Shown piece after piece: positions 7,254 to 11,391 of a DNA stretch of 13,458 nucleotides. The stretch is from positions 9,288 through 22,745 of the forward strand of contig PMLH01000292.1 of the NCBI GenBank assembly GCA_003159055.1, given 5' to 3'. How positions within the stretch are numbered: position 1 is the stretch's first letter; each line of letters begins with the position of its first letter. Under the pieces are notes generated by a model. It saw only the letters and a program-made list of their open reading frames with translations, had not been told where the DNA came from and made no database searches. Source of the stretch: Myxococcales bacterium. Lineage in GTDB: Bacteria > Myxococcota > Polyangia > Fen-1088. The position numbers were made by a program, and so were the translations under genes.

Positions 7254-8768
7254 CTACTGGCAGGTACCGGATTGCAGCCGGCTAAACGGGTTGGACTTGC
7301 TGTCCGCGCCGCTCACGGGCAAAAGACACATGCCGGCCGCCACGGTCACCGGGCCTGAAAGTGAGCTCGAGCTCAGGCTCAAGTTACCGGTCACGACCTT
7401 GAGTTGGTCTTTGGATGTCGAGTTGCCATTTGAATCGCAGGTTGGACCCGGCACCAGCACCGAGGGCTTGGCTGCGCCACCCAGCATCACGTCGAAGATC
7501 TCGTTGGACAGCCACGCCGGCATGTCCACGCGCAACGACTCCGACAGCTTGTTCAGCATCAGGGCAAGCTTGATATCAAGCGCTGGATCGAAGGTAACCA
7601 GGGTACCCTCGGCGGTCTTCTTGAAGTTCACGCTGAACTTGCGGCCATTGTTCGGATTGACATCCAGGGTTCCCAAGCGATCGTTGTTGAGAGCAACGTA
7701 GGAAGTGCTGTTTCCGAGCCCGAGGCCCGAGAAGGTGAGATCCGTCGCGCCCTTGGTAACGGAAAATTGTCCGGTGAAACCACCCAAGTGCGCCGAGAAG
7801 GTTCCAGTTTGTTCCTTGGTGCCGCACTTGCTGTTGCAAACAGCGGCGCCAGCCACCTGAACGTCAACCGCCTCGAGATCAGCCAAGTATCCGAGAGTAT
7901 TGGTCGCGGAATTGATGGTGATCTGCGAGGTGGGACTGGAGGGTTGAATCGTAACCGAGACGGGCTTGCCCTTGGCTTGTCCAGTCAACAAATCGAATTT
8001 CTCGATGATGGATCCCGAGATGGCAAAGTCGTTTTCTGCACGCTTCTCGAGCGCCCCTTCAAAGACACCATTGAGGCGCTCGGGGAGATTCTTCTGAGCG
8101 TCCGCCGTCATGAACAGGCGAACCGTGTCCATGACCTCGGCGAGGTTGAGGCGAACCGAGAGCTTCTTCGGACTGAGCACGGCGGTGGCAGGGGTGTGTT
8201 GTGCCTCGCCGACGAGCAGTGAAACATTGAGCGTATCATCGCTGTTCGCGGTGACCTTGAATCTTATTGGGTTCTGGGTCAGCTTCTCGACGCACGTTGT
8301 ATCTGTGCCGCATGCCGAAGCAGGATTGATCTTGTACACGACCTGGTTGCCATCTTTGACTTCCACGAATTCCTCGCGAAATACGTGGTCCTTGGCTGCC
8401 TTGGCGGCTTGATGGAGGAGATCATCGAGTCCCTTGGTGGTTGAGGCTGGGACGCCGTCAAACGTGCTGCCGGCCGTGCTCGTGGAACCACCGCTCGTGC
8501 TTCCGCTCACGGGGCACGCTGAGGAACTGCCAAGTGCCGAGCCAACACTCTTGGTTGCCACGGTGGTGCTGTCGGTCGTGTCGAGCTGTGCTGTGGAATC
8601 AGCAAGGCCGGCAACCAGCTCATCCACACGCTGGTTCACGGTTGTCGTGGCCTCAGTGGAATCGATCGGTCTCTGCGAGGTTCCACCGCTCGAACTAGGA
8701 TCGCATCCAACGACGAGCAAACTCGCTGTTCCAAGTAGGCCCACCAAACCCAATCGTAAGTTACTCAT
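7254..8768 (-). CDS. Predicted secreted lipoprotein of unknown function (504 aa)
   Basis: I do not recognise this protein. Residues 1-22 form a lipoprotein signal peptide, with a hydrophobic core and lipobox VVGC (Cys22) followed by Asp. A low-complexity Ser/Thr/Gly-rich linker follows to about residue 110, including a short Ser/Gly/Thr tract after Cys85, and then a mainly beta-looking body to residue 504. Eight Cys besides the lipidated one (85, 153, 159, 311, 315, 444, 481, 503) include the pairs CGTDTTC and CNSKC, consistent with periplasmic disulphides. The start is set by AAAAGGAG (8777-8784) 8 nt before the ATG and by the signal peptide; the frame is open a further 27 codons upstream but that part looks non-coding. 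It converges on murG with 24 nt between the stops. The sequence looks less GC-rich than the mur genes (hand count 32/60 at 8281-8340 versus 45/60 at 6421-6480). Confidence 0.85.
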   Translation of the reverse strand: MSNLRLGLVGLLGTASLLVVGCDPSSSGGTSQRPIDSTEATTTVNQRVDELVAGLADSTAQLDTTDSTTVATKSVGSALGSSSACPVSGSTSGGSTSTAGSTFDGVPASTTKGLDDLLHQAAKAAKDHVFREEFVEVKDGNQVVYKINPASACGTDTTCVEKLTQNPIRFKVTANSDDTLNVSLLVGEAQHTPATAVLSPKKLSVRLNLAEVMDTVRLFMTADAQKNLPERLNGVFEGALEKRAENDFAISGSIIEKFDLLTGQAKGKPVSVTIQPSSPTSQITINSATNTLGYLADLEAVDVQVAGAAVCNSKCGTKEQTGTFSAHLGGFTGQFSVTKGATDLTFSGLGLGNSTSYVALNNDRLGTLDVNPNNGRKFSVNFKKTAEGTLVTFDPALDIKLALMLNKLSESLRVDMPAWLSNEIFDVMLGGAAKPSVLVPGPTCDSNGNSTSKDQLKVVTGNLSLSSSSLSGPVTVAAGMCLLPVSGADSKSNPFSRLQSGTCQ

Positions 8769-8776
8769 TATGCTTG

Positions 8777-8784
8777 CTCCTTTT
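8777..8784 (-). promoter_or_regulatory. Ribosome-binding site fixing the lipoprotein start
   Basis: On the minus strand this reads AAAAGGAG, a near-perfect Shine-Dalgarno sequence, 8 nt before the ATG at 8768. It selects this start over the upstream in-frame ATG at 8849, which would put 27 polar residues ahead of the signal peptide. Confidence 0.8.
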
Positions 8785-8865
8785 GCGAGGTGATCTGCCA
8801 ATGGGTCTGAACCGCGGGGCATAGATGGCAGGCTTCCAGAATACTCCAATTGGACTTCTAATAGA

Positions 8866-8906
8866 TCCCCTCAAAGGCACTATTTTTCGGCACTATTTTT
8901 AGGGGA
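8866..8906. repeat. Tandem 12-bp repeat inside inverted arms upstream of lipoprotein gene
   Basis: GGCACTATTTTT occurs twice, at 8876-8887 and 8889-8900, with a 13-bp period. The pair is flanked by inverted hexamers TCCCCT (8866-8871) and AGGGGA (8901-8906). It lies 98-138 nt upstream of the lipoprotein ATG. Such an arrangement could bind a dimeric or paired regulator; no regulator family is recognised. Confidence 0.55.
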
Positions 8907-8911
8907 ACTGA

Positions 8912-8938
8912 GGTCCCACATGTGAGACCGGTGTCACA
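8912..8938. promoter_or_regulatory. Three contiguous alternating half-sites GGTNNCACA (operator-like)
   Basis: Three 9-bp units abut exactly: GGTCCCACA (8912-8920), TGTGAGACC (8921-8929, inverted) and GGTGTCACA (8930-8938). Units 1+2 and units 2+3 each form an 18-bp palindrome with 16 of 18 positions symmetric, and both share the middle unit. It lies 144-170 nt upstream of the lipoprotein start on the minus strand. The geometry suggests a binding site for a dimeric DNA-binding protein, but the target gene and regulator are inferred only. Confidence 0.45.
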
Positions 8939-9229
8939 CCTCGATGCCCGCCCTTGCGGCCTCAGCGCCGGAGTGCAGCTCTGTCTTGAGCCTTGGTGGC
9001 TGCCTTCCTCATCCTCAGGCATTTCGCGAGGATGGCCAGGGTCTCGATGCTTCGTGCCTCGATCGGCGAACGCCAGTAGCCGGGCGAGCTCCTGCAGGTG
9101 GTCTGCTACCAACCCTCACCCGACGCTTGGCTTCTCTTTGGCACCCAGCTGGCCGCGGACGATGTCCGGCGGCGCTTCGGGCACCTTTCGCCCTGTCGTT
9201 TGGCTGGCTCCCGTACCGGGCGGCATCTA

Positions 9230-9249
9230 CGGGGAGGTCGCCCTCCCCG
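9230..9249 (-). terminator. GC-rich hairpin downstream of the VWA lipoprotein gene
   Basis: A perfect 8-bp stem CGGGGAGG (9230-9237) / CCTCCCCG (9242-9249) closes a 4-nt loop. It begins 30 nt past the stop of the VWA lipoprotein gene in its reading direction. No T-run follows on the minus strand, so it would be a non-canonical terminator or a transcript-stabilising hairpin. Confidence 0.4.
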
Positions 9250-9279
9250 CGCGGTAGACAGCGTCTCTTCGCGGTGGTG

Positions 9280-11112
9280 CTACTCGATGATGATCTGGCA
9301 GTATCGGGCGACGTTCACCGAAAGCGAATCGTCTTGCGCGGTTAGTACTCCGGTGCCAAAGCGCAGGAGTTTCGCCGCGCGATCATAGGCGTAGCTGGTG
9401 GCCGCCACTGTGCGCTGCACGCCCTGCTTGCTGGTCACGACGACCGAATCGACGGCCTCGTACGCGTCCAGGTCAAGGGAGAACGTGGTCTGGATCAAGT
9501 AGTCGGCGAAGGTCGCGATGCGCTCGATCGCGGGCGCGTAGTCCTGGCAGAGCGGAAAGACGTCGTTCGCGCTGCTTGCCAGCGAGCGCAGGTTGGTCCC
9601 GTAGCTCTGGCCTGGACTAAGCGGGCAACTAAACGCGGGATCCAGCACGATCGACTCGATCGAATAGTTGCTCCTTCCGATGAGGCTGTCGGCGCTGCTC
9701 TTGAATGTCTGGATCATCGCCGCCGTGTCCTGCGCCGTGACGAGCGGAGTCGTCTGTTCCGAGTAGGAAGCACTGATTCCCCCGGCGTCGGTAGTGACGG
9801 GCTTGAGGCCCTCCACCATACACGTCCCCCAGCCCGTGCCATTCAAGTGCGAACAATAGTCGGCCAAGTTCGCGTAGTGAACGCCGCTTTGATCGAAGGG
9901 CTGGGTGCAAATGTCGGTCTTGTTGTCGGTTCGGCTCAGGCTGCATTGCAGGGAGCCCCCACTCGCGGAGCACACGCGCGTACATTTCTGCACCACCATG
10001 CCGGCGCCGCACTCGACGCCTGCCTTCGTGAGATCCGCGTCGACACAGGCCACCGTCGTGTCTCCCGCGTCTACCCCGCATTGGGTGGAGCTCTTCGTGA
10101 CCAACGACTTCTTCGTGGCCTTGTCTGGGTACACCGTCCCCTTGTCGTCGACGGGCACACAGCTGAAGTCGAGGTGCTCCTGCTGGTTCGGCTTGTTGGT
10201 ATAGTAAATGTACTCTGGGCAATTGCTATCGCACAAAGTCATTGCGCCCGAGCTGGTGCTCACCTGCTGGCTGGCCTGGTAGCTCGCGACGCACACGTTT
10301 GGCGGGCTGGTGTCGTCCTCGTCGGAGAGCACGACGAACACGGCGTGCTTGGGCAGGACCGCGGGGCTCTGGCCAATGTAGCGAAGCAGGGTGCAGATCG
10401 GCTGCTCCTGCTGCGAGCCGCCGCCGCCGAGGGCGAGGATTGCGTCGGCGATGCGCTTCTGCTGCACGGCGATTGCGGCATCGTCCATCGCGGAGTTGAT
10501 CTCGGCGACAGGCGTAGGCATCATGAACTGCCAGGTACCGTTCACCTTCCAGCTATCGGTGTACGTGTGGGGCGGCTTCGGGCAGGTCCTGGGCGCGCCG
10601 TTGCCATCGACGCACGCCTGACCGTATGCGGTCATCTCGTTCAGGTAGGCAGAACCCGAGACGGAGTCATGCCAGCTGACCAAATCCTTGCCTGTGAGGG
10701 GCGAAACCGCGGCTTGGCTGGAAGCGCCGTACTGGGTGGTGGTCAGTACGAAGAAGCGGGCGTCGTGGCCGTGCACCCGCGTGAGCAAGTTCTTGAGGCC
10801 CGCCGACAGGCTGTCGCGCGACCAGCTCAGGCTATCCGAGTTGTCGGCGACGATGACGACATCGAACGGGACGGGGCGTGTGATGGACACGCCCCTCAGG
10901 TTCACGGAGCGGCTGCAGGCACTGTCTTCCTCCGCCGGCCCCGCGTCGCTTAGCAGGGCGTCGGGCAGGACCAGCACCTGGCCGGGGGCATCGACGCCGG
11001 CATCCTTCCTGCCGGGGCCTGCGCTGTCCGGCTGGCCATTCTGGCCCGTCACGACCGGTTGTTTGCAGCCAAGGCCCAGCCATACGACCGCGAGCCACGT
11101 TGTCCGGCGCAT
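9280..11112 (-). CDS. VWA-domain lipoprotein (610 aa), probable surface or periplasmic adhesion/assembly protein
   Basis: This is a predicted exported lipoprotein with a von Willebrand factor A domain; its ligand is unknown. The N-terminus MRRTTWLAVVWLGLGCK is a short signal peptide with lipid-accepting Cys16; the lipobox LGLGC is off-consensus at -3, and Lys follows the Cys. A Gly/Asp/Pro-rich linker runs to about residue 65. The VWA fold begins at PFDVVIVADNSDSL, where Asp90-Ser92-Ser94 form an intact metal-binding DxSxS (MIDAS) motif, and the later strand is HAVFVVLSDEDDTSPP. An insertion-rich region follows with many Cys (about 20 besides Cys16), suggesting a disulphide-stabilised extracellular protein. 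The start is chosen by the signal peptide; I see no good Shine-Dalgarno. The frame stays open to 11370, but those 86 codons look non-coding. The C-terminal half has no recognised domain. It is divergent from vgrG. Confidence 0.85.
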   Translation of the reverse strand: MRRTTWLAVVWLGLGCKQPVVTGQNGQPDSAGPGRKDAGVDAPGQVLVLPDALLSDAGPAEEDSACSRSVNLRGVSITRPVPFDVVIVADNSDSLSWSRDSLSAGLKNLLTRVHGHDARFFVLTTTQYGASSQAAVSPLTGKDLVSWHDSVSGSAYLNEMTAYGQACVDGNGAPRTCPKPPHTYTDSWKVNGTWQFMMPTPVAEINSAMDDAAIAVQQKRIADAILALGGGGSQQEQPICTLLRYIGQSPAVLPKHAVFVVLSDEDDTSPPNVCVASYQASQQVSTSSGAMTLCDSNCPEYIYYTNKPNQQEHLDFSCVPVDDKGTVYPDKATKKSLVTKSSTQCGVDAGDTTVACVDADLTKAGVECGAGMVVQKCTRVCSASGGSLQCSLSRTDNKTDICTQPFDQSGVHYANLADYCSHLNGTGWGTCMVEGLKPVTTDAGGISASYSEQTTPLVTAQDTAAMIQTFKSSADSLIGRSNYSIESIVLDPAFSCPLSPGQSYGTNLRSLASSANDVFPLCQDYAPAIERIATFADYLIQTTFSLDLDAYEAVDSVVVTSKQGVQRTVAATSYAYDRAAKLLRFGTGVLTAQDDSLSVNVARYCQIIIE

Positions 11113-11391
11113 GCAGAGCTGCTGCAGGCAACAGCGTTGACGGGGAGTGGGACATCGAGATGACGGGGAGTGGGACATCAAGGCACCCTGCGCGGATAAG
11201 CTTACTCCCGCAAGCTCGCGCGCGGGGTGCGAATTTCCGCGCGGGCGGCACGCAATCCACGGGGCGAGGTGACGTCGGCCACATTGCGCCTCGCATCGAC
11301 TCGATATGGCCGAGTTCATAGGCGCCGCTTTGCTGGAATCGTAGTGCGGTGTAGGCTGACGCATCTTCACCCCTAGCCCAAAGAATCTTCC
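11113..11391. other. Divergent intergenic region between VWA lipoprotein and vgrG
   Basis: These 279 bp must contain the promoters of both divergent genes. Their clearest feature is a perfect 19-bp direct repeat near the lipoprotein side. No strong ribosome-binding site precedes either gene, and I could not place a confident sigma-70 or sigma-54 promoter. Confidence 0.5.
11138..11179. repeat. Perfect 19-bp direct repeat, 23-bp period
   Basis: TGACGGGGAGTGGGACATC occurs at 11138-11156 and again at 11161-11179, separated by GAGA. It lies 26-67 nt upstream of the VWA lipoprotein ATG. On the minus strand the outer copy begins (from 11177) TGTCCCACTCCCCGTCA. Two copies of a roughly 20-bp unit starting with TGT resemble the multiple terminal repeats of IS21-type insertion-sequence ends, but no transposase is present, so a tandem operator is equally possible. 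Confidence 0.6.

Larger units (their letters stand above)
8769..9279. other. Intergenic region of about 510 bp with repeats but no convincing intact gene
   Basis: This gap separates two minus-strand lipoprotein genes. The half next to the first gene (8769-8940) is AT-richer and carries a ribosome-binding site, a 10-bp palindrome TCCAATTGGA (8845-8854), a tandem 12-mer pair and three GGTNNCACA half-sites, so it looks regulatory. The other half (8941-9279) is GC-rich with several short overlapping open frames. None has a clear ribosome-binding site or recognisable motif. One minus-strand stretch (9105-8962) has a protein-like segment interrupted by stops and frame changes, and may be a decayed gene. 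No confident -35/-10 promoter was identified. Confidence 0.6.

Noticed and set aside
8769..8849. 27-codon upstream extension of the first lipoprotein
   Set aside because: It would put a polar segment before the signal peptide, and the strong Shine-Dalgarno supports the start at 8768.
8921..8938. CRP-like site TGTGA...TCACA
   Set aside because: The arms are separated by 8 nt rather than the 6 nt of the CRP/FNR consensus, so I describe it only as part of the half-site array.
8858..9112. 84-codon minus-strand frame upstream of the first lipoprotein
   Set aside because: The part beyond about 8960 runs through operator-like repeats and shows no motif; at best it includes a relic piece, so I do not call it a gene.
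8922..9345. Short plus-strand frames (8922-9257, 8944-9345) in the intergenic region
   Set aside because: They overlap in different frames, have no ribosome-binding site and show Ser/Pro/Arg-rich low-information translations.
9847..10953. 368-codon plus-strand frame antisense to the VWA lipoprotein
   Set aside because: The minus strand carries the signal peptide, MIDAS motif and SDEDD strand; the plus frame shows no domain and is a shadow.
11321..11333. Sigma-54-like GG...GC element before vgrG
   Set aside because: The spacing is GG-N9-GC, one base short of the required N10, and the flanks match the consensus poorly.
11113..11370. 86-codon upstream extension of the VWA lipoprotein
   Set aside because: It is Arg/Cys/His-rich with no domain, includes the 19-bp direct repeat, and would bury the signal peptide.
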